64,000 nt of DNA from Flavobacterium daemonense (lineage in GTDB: Bacteria; Bacteroidota; Bacteroidia; Flavobacteriales; Flavobacteriaceae), in NCBI RefSeq assembly GCF_007341385.1, contig NZ_VJYD01000014.1:1-64000 (forward strand). The letters run 5' to 3'. Positions 49,644-58,682 of this stretch are shown piece after piece. Each line of letters starts with the position of its first letter. The first letter of the stretch is position 1. A program made the translations under genes and the position numbers. Below the pieces are notes generated by a model that was not told where the DNA came from, did no database searches, and was given only the letters and a program-made list of their open reading frames with translations.

Positions 49644-51824
49644 ATGAAAAATGCCAATTTCCTTATAACTCTTATCTTTCTTTTTGTTTTATGTTTTAGT
49701 CAATCTCATGCAAATGAAAAGATTACACTTTTTAATTATTCATTTGTCGAAAAAGCAAATGACACTGTAAAATCAGTTAAAACAAAAAAAACAGTTGCAA
49801 TTGCGCCACCAGTAATTAAAGCAACAGGAGATCAGTTATATTGCCCTCAAAACACTATAAACATTGTAACCGATTTCAGCATTACGCATGACCCAGCTGA
49901 AACAGGAACTAAGGGTGTTTATATTCAAATTTCGTCAGGTTATTCAAGCGGCTTGGATCAGCTTGCACTTTCAAATCCAGCGGCACATCTTAATTTAACT
50001 ACAAGCTGGGATTCAACAGCAGGGAAATTAAGCATAACAAGTTCAACTGGAACCGATGTTTTATATTCTGATTTAGTTGATGCTGTAAAAGATGTAGTTT
50101 TCACAAATTCTTTTGCTTCTGCAAGCGGGACAAGAACCTTTTCAATAACGATTGGTAATGCCAATTATCTGCCTTCAACACAGCATTTTTACCTATTTGT
50201 TCCAAGTATCGGAATTACATGGACTTCGGCACGAGATGCTGCAGCAGCTAGTACTTATTATGGATTAAAAGGATATTTGGCCACCATTTTATCTGCAGAT
50301 GAAGCAAAATTAATTGGTGAGCAAGCATCAGGAACAGGATGGATTGGCGGAAGCGACGCAGAAACCGAAGGTGTTTGGAAATGGGTTACAGGTCCTGAAA
50401 CTGGTACTATTTTTTGGAATGGAGCAGCAAATGGCTCAACGCCTAATTATGCCTTTTGGAATACAGGTGAACCAAATCAGCAGGGAGATGAAGATTATGC
50501 ACATATTACGCAGCCAGGAGTAGGAATTAGAGGTTCGTGGAATGATTTATCAAATACTGGATCTTTAATTCCGGGAGACAATTATCAACCAAAAGGCTAT
50601 GTTGTTGAATATGGTGGATCAGCTGGAGAATCGCCATTAGAAATCGCCGCCAGTACTAAAATTACAATTCCAGAAGCAACGGTATTAACTCCAAATCCAA
50701 TTTGTGATTCGGGAAGCTTTACCTTGACCGCAACAGCAACGAATGGAGCAACAATAAGCTGGTATACGCAGGCGAATGGAGGAACAGCAGTTGCCACAGG
50801 AAACTCATATGCTACACCAATAATAAGTACGACGACAACATATTACGTAGATACTGGTTGCAATGCCAACAGAAAATCGGTTACAGCAGTTGTCAATAAA
50901 ACTCCAAATACGCCAACTGTCGCTTCTGCAAATGTTTCGCGATGCGGACCAGGAAGTGTAACACTGCAAGCTTCTAGTGATGTTGGACTTATTAATTGGT
51001 ACACAACTTCATCTGGAGGAACTAGTGTTTTTACCGGAAATACTTTTGACACACCTGCAATCACATCTTCTACTGTTTATTATGCTGAAGCTTCAAACAA
51101 TGGATGCTTAAACTCAACACGTACTCCTGTAAATATTAAAATATACACACCTCCTGTAGTTACAGATGAAACTGTTGTTTTATGTCAATTTAAAACAGCA
51201 ACCCTAGATGCAGGAATAGCTGGAATGACTTATTTATGGTCAAACGGAGCCACATCTCAAACTATTGAAGTGAATACCGCAGGAACTTATACAGTCGATG
51301 TAACAAGTCCAGCACCAGAAAGTTGTACTAGCAGAAAGACAGTCATCGTTGAAGAGCATGAAATTCCGCAAATCGATCGAATTGATGTTGAAGGAACAAG
51401 AGCTATAATTTATCTTAAAAAAGAACAATCATACTTTGAATATTCTGTTGACGGTTCAAACTTCCAAGATTCAAATATTTTTTATGATGTCCCAGGTGGC
51501 TTGCAAACTGCTTATGTCAGAGAAAAAGGAGGCTGTGGAGGCACCGCCAAAAACTTCGTTGTATTGGTTTTTCCTACTTTTTTCACTCCAAACAACGACA
51601 CTTATAATGATGTTTGGGAAGTAACTGGAATGGAAAATTATCCGCAAGCACAAGTCACCATTTTTGATCGCTACGGAAAATTAATAGCACAATTATCTGC
51701 TTCAAGAATGAGCTGGGACGGAACTTTTAATCAATCTCCACTGCCTGCTTCAGACTATTGGTATGCTTTAAAAATTGACAATAATCATCCTATTTTGAGA
51801 GGACATTTTTCACTAAAAAGATAA
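49644..51824 (+). CDS. Secreted lectin-like protein with T9SS type-B sorting domain (paralogue 1)
   Basis: A 726-residue cargo of the type IX system. A signal peptide (~1-23) is followed by a beta domain opening TGDQLYCPQNTINIVTDFSI. A C-type-lectin-like domain lies at about 190-320 (ARDAAAASTYYGLKGYLATI, WIGGSDAETEGVWKWVTGPE, EDYAH, WNDL). Ig-like repeats with WYT...GG...G and YYAEASNNGC words run from ~345 to 600. The last ~85 residues are the type-B (gliding-motility C-terminal) domain FFTPNNDTYNDVW...FDRYGK...HFSLKR, which directs export and surface attachment. A paralogue follows 74 bases downstream. Confidence 0.92.
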   Translation: MKNANFLITLIFLFVLCFSQSHANEKITLFNYSFVEKANDTVKSVKTKKTVAIAPPVIKATGDQLYCPQNTINIVTDFSITHDPAETGTKGVYIQISSGYSSGLDQLALSNPAAHLNLTTSWDSTAGKLSITSSTGTDVLYSDLVDAVKDVVFTNSFASASGTRTFSITIGNANYLPSTQHFYLFVPSIGITWTSARDAAAASTYYGLKGYLATILSADEAKLIGEQASGTGWIGGSDAETEGVWKWVTGPETGTIFWNGAANGSTPNYAFWNTGEPNQQGDEDYAHITQPGVGIRGSWNDLSNTGSLIPGDNYQPKGYVVEYGGSAGESPLEIAASTKITIPEATVLTPNPICDSGSFTLTATATNGATISWYTQANGGTAVATGNSYATPIISTTTTYYVDTGCNANRKSVTAVVNKTPNTPTVASANVSRCGPGSVTLQASSDVGLINWYTTSSGGTSVFTGNTFDTPAITSSTVYYAEASNNGCLNSTRTPVNIKIYTPPVVTDETVVLCQFKTATLDAGIAGMTYLWSNGATSQTIEVNTAGTYTVDVTSPAPESCTSRKTVIVEEHEIPQIDRIDVEGTRAIIYLKKEQSYFEYSVDGSNFQDSNIFYDVPGGLQTAYVREKGGCGGTAKNFVVLVFPTFFTPNNDTYNDVWEVTGMENYPQAQVTIFDRYGKLIAQLSASRMSWDGTFNQSPLPASDYWYALKIDNNHPILRGHFSLKR

Positions 51825-51898
51825 AAACTTATTCTAGCTGAAATCTCATTTTCAATGTTTTCCAAGGCAGTTTTCAATTAAAAAATGTATTTTTAAAT

Positions 51899-54052
51899 AT
51901 GAAAACTAAATTCTCTTGCATTTACACTTTGGCAATTGTATTACTGTGTTGTAATATATTCTTTGCGTTTAAAAGTGCGCCTTTACCTAAACGAGAATTT
52001 AAAAAGACAAAAAAACTCCTAACTGCTTCTTCAGTGATTACTGCTGTTGGCAATCAAGTTTACTGTCCGCAAAGCAGCATAAAAATTGTAACCGATGCAA
52101 CAATTAATTCCACAGAAGAAATTACCGCCGTTTACATTCAGATTTCTTCTGGATATGTAAATGGCGAAGATGCCTTAACTTTTCCAAATACAAATCCTAA
52201 TTTAACCTCAAGCTGGAATCCAGATTCAGGAACACTTACTATTTCGCGTACTAATAACAGCACAACAGTTTTTGAATTTATAGCAGCGATAAAAACAGTT
52301 GAATTTAGAAATAGTAATCCTGTTCCAACTGGAATCAGAAATTTCTCTATAAGTTTAGGACAGGCCAATTATCTGCCTTCTTCAAAACATTATTATCAGT
52401 TTGTTTCCAGTCCCGGAATTTCTTGGGGCCAAGCAAAAAGAGCTGCTGCGGCAAGCAATTATTTTGGTTTACAAGGTTACCTAGTAACTATTACAACTCT
52501 AGACGAAGCAATATTTGTTGGAGAACAACTTTCAGGTACCGGTTGGATTGGCGGCAGTGACGCCAGAAAAGAACCCTATTGGATATGGGAAACAGGTCCA
52601 GAAGAAGGAACTCAATTTTGGTACGGACGTCAAAGTGGCTCCACCACGACTTTTGCTTATTGGAACAATTTTAAGGAACCTGATAACGGCGGCGAAATTA
52701 GGCTGATTGGTGTTGAAGATTATGCCTACATCGCACCTCCCGGAGATGGACAAAAAGGAAGATGGAATGATACCTCGCTTTATGGAAGCAGTGATCCTAC
52801 AAATGTAAATTATCCTAGAGGATATATTGTAGAATATGGAGGAATGCCTGGCGATGTTTATCCACAAATAAGTGCGAGCACTTCATTGACGATGCTGTCA
52901 ATTACCGAAACAAAAGCTCCAGATATCTGCGGATCTGGAACAACTGTTTTGGAAGCTAAAAGTTCAGCGGGAACCATAAATTGGTATGCTGATGAAACGA
53001 CAACTACTGCAATAGCAACTGGCTCCAATTACACAACTCCGATTTTAAATGCTAATAAAACATACTTCGTTGCTGCAGAATATCAGGGCTGTTCCACAAA
53101 ACGAACTGCAGTAGAAGTACGAGTAAATATTGTCCCTGAAGTAACTTCGGTTTCAGCTCCCGATCCGGTTTGCGGTTCTGGAATCTTTTTTTTAGAAGCG
53201 ACTGTTTCTGCGGGCGAGGCAAATTGGTATGATTCCAAAACAGGTGGTTCGGTTTTAGGAACTGGAGCTTTATTTGTTACGCCAAACATTTCTGCAAATA
53301 CCATTTATTATGCCGAAGCCAATAATAATGAATGCCGTTCATTGGCACGAACTCCTGTAGAAATCAAAATCTATCCTCTTCCAGAAGTTCAAAATCAAGA
53401 AGTGGTTTTGTGTGCGCCAAATTCGGTTACACTTGATGCGGGAATCAATAATATGAGTTATTTATGGTCAACTGGAGAAACAACCCAGAAAATTACAGTT
53501 TCGCAATTAGGAACCTATTTTGTCGATGTTACTGCTCCAACTGCAGGAAACTGCTCCAACAGAAAAACAATAAAAGTAATAGAACTTCCTGCGCCTGAAA
53601 TTCAAAAAATTGATGTAGATAATAGAACCGTAACTATTGTTTTAAATAATCCAGAAAGCTATTTTGAATATTCAATTGACGGAATAAATTTTCAGAATAC
53701 TAATGTTTTTCATGATGCTCCTGGCGGATCGCAAACGGCATATGCTCGAGAAAAAAGTGGCTGTAAAACGGCTTCAAAAAGTTTTGTTGTGCTCCTTTTC
53801 CCTGCATTTTTCACTCCCAATAATGATTCTTATAATGACGTCTGGGAAGTAACCGGAATAGAAAATTATCCAGAAGCACAAATTACAATTTTTGACCGCT
53901 ACGGAAAATTTATTGCACAATTAGACGCATCAAAAAAATATTGGGACGGCACCATCAATAAAGTACCTTTACCCGCATCTGATTATTGGTATGCTTTAAA
54001 AATCGACAATGAGCAGCCAGTTATAAGAGGGCATTTTACATTAAAAAGATAA
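51899..54052 (+). CDS. Secreted lectin-like protein with T9SS type-B sorting domain (paralogue 2)
   Basis: A 717-residue paralogue with the same domain order: signal region (to ~24), VGNQVYCPQSSIKIVTDATI, C-type-lectin-like domain (GISWGQAKRAAAASNYFGL, WIGGSDARKEPYWIWETGPE, EDYAY), two Ig-like repeats with NWYDSKTGGSV and YYAEANNNEC, and a near-identical type-B C-terminal domain ending FTLKR. Its lectin domain differs from paralogue 1 in the acidic and aromatic binding-site region, so ligands may differ (inference). It is followed after 2 bases by the MmcQ-like gene. Confidence 0.92.
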   Translation: MKTKFSCIYTLAIVLLCCNIFFAFKSAPLPKREFKKTKKLLTASSVITAVGNQVYCPQSSIKIVTDATINSTEEITAVYIQISSGYVNGEDALTFPNTNPNLTSSWNPDSGTLTISRTNNSTTVFEFIAAIKTVEFRNSNPVPTGIRNFSISLGQANYLPSSKHYYQFVSSPGISWGQAKRAAAASNYFGLQGYLVTITTLDEAIFVGEQLSGTGWIGGSDARKEPYWIWETGPEEGTQFWYGRQSGSTTTFAYWNNFKEPDNGGEIRLIGVEDYAYIAPPGDGQKGRWNDTSLYGSSDPTNVNYPRGYIVEYGGMPGDVYPQISASTSLTMLSITETKAPDICGSGTTVLEAKSSAGTINWYADETTTTAIATGSNYTTPILNANKTYFVAAEYQGCSTKRTAVEVRVNIVPEVTSVSAPDPVCGSGIFFLEATVSAGEANWYDSKTGGSVLGTGALFVTPNISANTIYYAEANNNECRSLARTPVEIKIYPLPEVQNQEVVLCAPNSVTLDAGINNMSYLWSTGETTQKITVSQLGTYFVDVTAPTAGNCSNRKTIKVIELPAPEIQKIDVDNRTVTIVLNNPESYFEYSIDGINFQNTNVFHDAPGGSQTAYAREKSGCKTASKSFVVLLFPAFFTPNNDSYNDVWEVTGIENYPEAQITIFDRYGKFIAQLDASKKYWDGTINKVPLPASDYWYALKIDNEQPVIRGHFTLKR

Positions 54053-54054
54053 AA

Positions 54055-54405
54055 ATGGATATTGAAATAATTCGCGAAATCTGTCACAAATTAACGGGAA
54101 CAACTGAAGATATAAAATGGGGTCATGATCTCGTATTTTCTGTTGGTTCAAAAATGTATTGTGTTGTTGGTCTTGACCAAAATCCAACTTCAGCTTCTTT
54201 TAAAGTTTTAGATGAAGAATTTGAAGAAATAAGCAACAAACCAGGATTTAAACCAGCTCCTTATGTCGCAAAATACAAATGGGTTTTGATCGATGATATT
54301 ACACGAATGAAAAAATCGGAATGGGAAAAATACATTCAGCAGTCGTATAATCTTGTTCAGGAAAAATTATCAGCCAAACTGAGAAAACAACTCGGAATAC
54401 TATAA
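54055..54405 (+). CDS. MmcQ/YjbR family protein
   Basis: A 116-residue protein of the MmcQ/YjbR double-wing fold: IREICHKLTGTTEDIKWGHDLVFSVGSKMYCVVG (in order), FKVLDEEFEEISNKPGFKPAPYVAKYKWVLI and a terminal helix. The DIKWGHDL and KMYC stretches are typical. Function is unproven; a DNA-binding role is suggested by structure only. Its ATG is 2 bases from the stop of the lectin paralogue, which puts it in that operon, an odd pairing of a cytoplasmic with secreted products. Confidence 0.88.
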   Translation: MDIEIIREICHKLTGTTEDIKWGHDLVFSVGSKMYCVVGLDQNPTSASFKVLDEEFEEISNKPGFKPAPYVAKYKWVLIDDITRMKKSEWEKYIQQSYNLVQEKLSAKLRKQLGIL

Positions 54406-54501
54406 TTAGATTAATGTGTCAATTAGAGAATTAGGAAATGCTCTCGAAACCGCATAAAAAATTATCTAATTTTCTAATTGGCATATTCCATAATTGAGAT
54501 A

Positions 54502-55635
54502 TTACCCTATTTTTTTCTTGATTTCATTCAAAATAAAAAGATAATCTTCGTGTCTTTTTACAAAATCGCGATCTGAAACATCAATAACCAAAACATTCAA
54601 ATCGGTTTGTGATTTTATGTAATCCAAATAACCATTATTGATTTTTTCCAGATAAGATGCTTCTATATTTTGTTCGTAACTACGGCCGCGCTTTTTGATA
54701 TTTTGAAGAAGGCGTTCGGTATTTTGATACAAGTAAATGTACAAATCCGGTTTTGGCATTTCTTTATAAATAATATCAAATAAGTTTCGGTACAAGCGAT
54801 ATTCATCTTCTCCAAGTGTTATTTTAGAGAAAATTAAAGATTTAAAAATATGATAATCAGCGACAATAAAATCTTTAAACAAATCAAATTGTTTTAAATC
54901 ATCTGATAATTGTTGATAGCGATCTGCCAAAAAAGACATTTCCAGCGGAAAAGCATATCGGTTTTGATCTTTATAAAACTTTGGCAAAAACGGATTATCT
55001 GCAAATCCTTCTAAAACAGTTTTGGCATTAAAATCTTCTGCAATTTTATGAACTAATGTGGTTTTTCCGGCTCCAATATTTCCTTCAAAAGCAATATAAT
55101 TGAAGTTTTCAAGGGCAATTTCCTGCAACGGACTTTTTAATTTTTTGACAGCCGTGCAAACACTATCGTCCGGAGAAATTGCAATTAATTCGGGAATCGT
55201 TTTTTGAAGAACTGGATGTTTCCAATCTAATTTTAAATCTTGAAACGGCAACAACACAAATTTTCGGTTTTGCATGTGCGGATGCGGAATCTGAAGTTTT
55301 TCAGTTTCTATAATTTCATCATCAAAAGCAATTAAATCGACATCAATAATTCGTGATTGATAGCCTTCTTGATTGGATCGGATTCGTCCTAATTTTTTTT
55401 CGACTTTTAAAACCTGATTCAATATTTTTTGTGCCGATGAAGTGCTGTGCAGAAGAAGCGCACAATTATAAAATGCATCACTTTCAAATCCCCAAGCGGG
55501 AGTTTCATATAGTTTTGAAACCCTGATAACAGTTCCCACTTCCTGATGTATTAAAGCAATACAACTTTCAATATTTGCTAACCTGTTTCCTTGATTACTT
55601 CCTAAAGATAAAACGACTTGATGCTGTGACTTCAT
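54502..55635 (-). CDS. folK: Fusion: HPPK (FolK) + deoxynucleoside kinase
   Basis: A 377-residue two-domain enzyme. Residues 1-~135 are 6-hydroxymethyl-dihydropterin pyrophosphokinase (LSLGSNQGNRLANI, signature RIIDVDLIAFD at 95-105, PHPHMQNRKFVLLP), which activates pterin for folate synthesis. Residues ~178-377 are a deoxynucleoside kinase with P-loop EGNIGAGKTT (~184-193), DRYQQL (Arg motif) and KRGRSYE, which phosphorylates deoxynucleosides. The two are normally separate genes. A linker (~140-175) joins them without a stop. The joining of folate and dNTP salvage is seen in other Bacteroidota as I recall. It starts at ATG 55635. Confidence 0.93.
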   Translation of the reverse strand: MKSQHQVVLSLGSNQGNRLANIESCIALIHQEVGTVIRVSKLYETPAWGFESDAFYNCALLLHSTSSAQKILNQVLKVEKKLGRIRSNQEGYQSRIIDVDLIAFDDEIIETEKLQIPHPHMQNRKFVLLPFQDLKLDWKHPVLQKTIPELIAISPDDSVCTAVKKLKSPLQEIALENFNYIAFEGNIGAGKTTLVHKIAEDFNAKTVLEGFADNPFLPKFYKDQNRYAFPLEMSFLADRYQQLSDDLKQFDLFKDFIVADYHIFKSLIFSKITLGEDEYRLYRNLFDIIYKEMPKPDLYIYLYQNTERLLQNIKKRGRSYEQNIEASYLEKINNGYLDYIKSQTDLNVLVIDVSDRDFVKRHEDYLFILNEIKKKIG

Positions 55636-55752
55636 AATTAATGCAAAGTAACTAAAACTATTTTAGAATTGAATAGATTATTTGGCGAGTTTAAAAATGT
55701 AAAATCTACAAATATTTCATAAATCGTATAATAGAATTAAACCGTATTTAGA

Positions 55753-55760
55753 TATATTTG
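55753..55760 (+). promoter_or_regulatory. -7 promoter box of sppA
   Basis: TATATTTG matches TAnnTTTG, 44 bases before ATG 55805. Confidence 0.55.
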
Positions 55761-55804
55761 TAACAAAGGATTCCTTGTTGCTACTTATTAAAAAAATATA
55801 CATT

Positions 55805-57562
55805 ATGAAGTTTTTAGGAAATGTAATTGCCACAGTGATTGGTATTTTTGTATTTATCATGTTATTCTTTTTCGGAGTAATCCTTATTGGAGCTATTTTT
55901 GGAGGAGATGATGCGGTTTCCGTAAAAAAAGATTCGGTTATCGAACTGAATTTAAAAGACATTAAAAATGACTATGCCGGAAAATATAAAGATCCTTGGG
56001 TAACTGTTTTTTCAGAACAAAAAGGAATTGGTTTGACAGATGTCATCAACGCAATTGAAGCGGCAAAAACAGACGATAAAATCAAAGGAATTTCGATTTT
56101 AAATGATGAATCCTCTTTAGGACTTGCTCAATATAAAGATTTAAGAAACGCTCTTGAAAGCTTTAAAAAATCAGGAAAATTTGTTTGGGCTTACGCCAAT
56201 ACTTATTCGCAAAAAGAATATTATTTAAATTCTGTTGCAAACACCGTTTACTTGAATCCGGCGGGCGATTTAGATTTTAAAGGTCTATCATCTGAAGTAA
56301 TGTTTTTTAAAGATTTCCAAGACAAATCAGGTATTCATATGGAAGTAATTCGTCATGGAAAATACAAAAGTGCGGTCGAGCCATTTTTAGAAAATAAAAT
56401 GAGCGATGCCAACAGGGAGCAAATTACTGCTTTATTAAATTCTCTTTGGGCAACTGTTTCTGCTGATATTTCAAAAAGCCGAAATATTCCGCTTCCTAGA
56501 TTGAATGAAATAGCAAATGGCTTACTGGCAAGAACGCCAGAAATGGCAAAAGCCAATGGTTTAGTTGATATTATTGCTTATGAAGATGTGTATCACGATG
56601 CAATCAAAAAAGCATTAAAAGTAACTGGAGATGACGATTACAATAAAATTTCGATTGAAGATTATACACAAAATAATGTAACTACTGCGCTGACCAATAC
56701 AGCAACAGATCAAATCGCGATTATTTACGCTCAAGGCGAAATTGAAAGCGGTGAAGGAGACGTAAATGTTATTGGCGAAGGTTCCATGCGACGCGCGTTG
56801 CAAGAAGCTCGTAAAGATGATGATGTAAAAGCAATTGTTTTAAGAATTGACAGCCCAGGTGGAAGTGCTTTGACTTCAGATTTGATTTGGAGAGAAATCG
56901 AAATAACTAAAAAAGTAAAACCAGTAGTGGTTTCAATGGGTAATTATGCAGCGTCTGGAGGTTATTATATTGCTTGCAACGCCAATAAAATTTTTGCTGA
57001 AAACAATACGATTACAGGTTCTATAGGCGTTTTTGGAGTATTGCCAAATTTTAGCCCATTAGCTAATAAATTAGGAATCAATACAGAACAAGTTAAAACA
57101 CACGAAAACTCTGCAAATTATAGTCCGTTTGTTCCTGTTGACGAAAAGTTCAAAGCTTTTACTTTAGAAGGCGTTGAACATATTTACAACACTTTTGTAA
57201 CACACGTTGCTCAAGGACGAAAAATGACATTTGCTCAAGTTGATTCCATTGCCCAAGGAAGAGTTTGGTCTGGAACTGAAGCTCTTAAAATTGGTTTAGT
57301 TGACAAAATTGGAGGTTTGAATGATGCTATTGCTGAAGCTGCTAAAATGGCTAAAGTAACAACTTATAGCACTCAGAATTATCCTGAATACGAAAAAACA
57401 TTAGGAGATATTTTTTCAAAAATGCCTTTCGCTCAATCTAAAGAAGCTTTCATAAAAGAAGAAATTGGCGAAGAAAACTATTTGCTGATCGAACAGGTTA
57501 AAAAGCTTCAAAAACAAAAAGGAGTTCAAGCGATTATGCCTTTTGGAATCAACATTAAATAA
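55805..57562 (+). CDS. sppA: Signal peptide peptidase SppA (67K type)
   Basis: A 585-residue inner-membrane serine protease that degrades cleaved signal peptides. The start is ATG 55805 (MKFLGNVIATVIG); a TTG 30 bases earlier is less likely. A membrane anchor lies at residues ~8-30. The N-terminal half holds the catalytic Lys in RHGKYKSAVEPF, and the C-terminal half the catalytic Ser in SMGNYAASGGYYIAC. SPGGSALTSD and GSIGVFGVLPN are also intact. The size equals the two-domain E. coli type. It is followed by a hydrolase after 10 bases, probably co-transcribed. Confidence 0.95.
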   Translation: MKFLGNVIATVIGIFVFIMLFFFGVILIGAIFGGDDAVSVKKDSVIELNLKDIKNDYAGKYKDPWVTVFSEQKGIGLTDVINAIEAAKTDDKIKGISILNDESSLGLAQYKDLRNALESFKKSGKFVWAYANTYSQKEYYLNSVANTVYLNPAGDLDFKGLSSEVMFFKDFQDKSGIHMEVIRHGKYKSAVEPFLENKMSDANREQITALLNSLWATVSADISKSRNIPLPRLNEIANGLLARTPEMAKANGLVDIIAYEDVYHDAIKKALKVTGDDDYNKISIEDYTQNNVTTALTNTATDQIAIIYAQGEIESGEGDVNVIGEGSMRRALQEARKDDDVKAIVLRIDSPGGSALTSDLIWREIEITKKVKPVVVSMGNYAASGGYYIACNANKIFAENNTITGSIGVFGVLPNFSPLANKLGINTEQVKTHENSANYSPFVPVDEKFKAFTLEGVEHIYNTFVTHVAQGRKMTFAQVDSIAQGRVWSGTEALKIGLVDKIGGLNDAIAEAAKMAKVTTYSTQNYPEYEKTLGDIFSKMPFAQSKEAFIKEEIGEENYLLIEQVKKLQKQKGVQAIMPFGINIK

Positions 57563-57572
57563 CAATCTGAAA

Positions 57573-58520
57573 ATGAAAAAGCTATTTTTGTTTTTGACTG
57601 TTTTATTCGTTTCGGCTGTAAATGCTCAAAACACGAAACAGGATACTTTTAAAGAAACAAATGTTACTTTAAAAATCAATATTGATGCACTTTACGGCAC
57701 GCTAACCGTTCCTGATGTTACGAAAAGATGTCCGGTAGCTTTAATTATTGCAGGTTCAGGACCAACAGACAGAAACGGAAATAATTCGATGATGAAAAAC
57801 AATTCGCTGAAATTACTTGCAGAAGCGCTGGCAAAAAACGGAATTGCTTCATTGCGCTATGACAAAAGAGGAATTGGCGAAAGCAAAAAAGCGATGTCAG
57901 ATGAATCTACTTTAGTTTTTGAAAATTATACCGAAGATGCCAAAAGCTGGATTAATTTTTTGAAACAAGACAAACGCTTTTCTCAATTAATCGTTATTGG
58001 TCACAGTGAAGGTTCATTAATTGGAATGGTTGCCGGCGCAAAAGCTAACAAATTTATTTCGATTGCAGGTGCGGGTGAATCGGCTGATAAACTTTTGAAA
58101 GAGCAGATTTCCTCGAAATCAAACAAACAAATTGAAGAAATGACTTTCCCAATTATTGACAGTTTGAAAAGCGGCAATAAAGTAAAAAAAGTTGATCCAA
58201 TTTTAAATTCGCTTTTCAGGCCAAGCGTCCAGCCGTATTTGATTTCTTGGTTTAAATACGATCCGCAAAACGAAATAAAAAAATTAACGGTTCCTATTTT
58301 AATCCTTCAAGGCAATAAGGATTTACAAGTAAGCGTTTCAGATGCTGAAAATTTATCGAAAGCCAGCAAGAATTCGCAATTGGCAATTGTGGACAAAATG
58401 AATCATGTTCTAAAAATTATTGACGGCGATAACAAAGCAAATTTTGAAAGCTACAACAATGAAACGCTTCCTATTTCTGAGGAGTTGATAAACAAAATTG
58501 TTGCTTTCATCAAAAAATAA
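57573..58520 (+). CDS. Secreted alpha/beta hydrolase
   Basis: A 315-residue protein from ATG 57573 with signal peptide MKKLFLFLTVLFVSAVNAQ. The frame continues 10 codons upstream into the sppA gene, but the later start gives a clean signal. The fold motifs are IIAGSGPTDRNGNNSM (oxyanion region), nucleophile Ser145 in GHSEGSLIG, an acid in LILQGNKDLQVS and the catalytic His in KMNHVLK. It should act in the periplasm; the substrate is unknown. A strong terminator follows. Confidence 0.9.
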   Translation: MKKLFLFLTVLFVSAVNAQNTKQDTFKETNVTLKINIDALYGTLTVPDVTKRCPVALIIAGSGPTDRNGNNSMMKNNSLKLLAEALAKNGIASLRYDKRGIGESKKAMSDESTLVFENYTEDAKSWINFLKQDKRFSQLIVIGHSEGSLIGMVAGAKANKFISIAGAGESADKLLKEQISSKSNKQIEEMTFPIIDSLKSGNKVKKVDPILNSLFRPSVQPYLISWFKYDPQNEIKKLTVPILILQGNKDLQVSVSDAENLSKASKNSQLAIVDKMNHVLKIIDGDNKANFESYNNETLPISEELINKIVAFIKK

Positions 58521-58533
58521 TAACATTAAAAAG

Positions 58534-58569
58534 TAAATCCGTTTGAAAAATTTCAAACGGATTTTTTTT
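58534..58569 (+). terminator. Terminator after the sppA-hydrolase operon
   Basis: AAATCCGTTTGAAA pairs with TTTCAAACGGATTT around a short AA loop, then TTTTTT. Confidence 0.88.
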
Positions 58570-58636
58570 GTTTTAAAATTAATACAATTCTTACATTTTT
58601 AAGAAAACTTTATCGCCAAACTGTGGCAAAAAAAGT

Positions 58637-58644
58637 TATTTTTG
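58637..58644 (+). promoter_or_regulatory. -7 promoter box of the AsmA gene
   Basis: TATTTTTG matches TAnnTTTG, 38 bases before ATG 58683. Confidence 0.55.
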
Positions 58645-58682
58645 CAATACCTGATTTTAAGTAAACCCTCAAATCTATAAAT

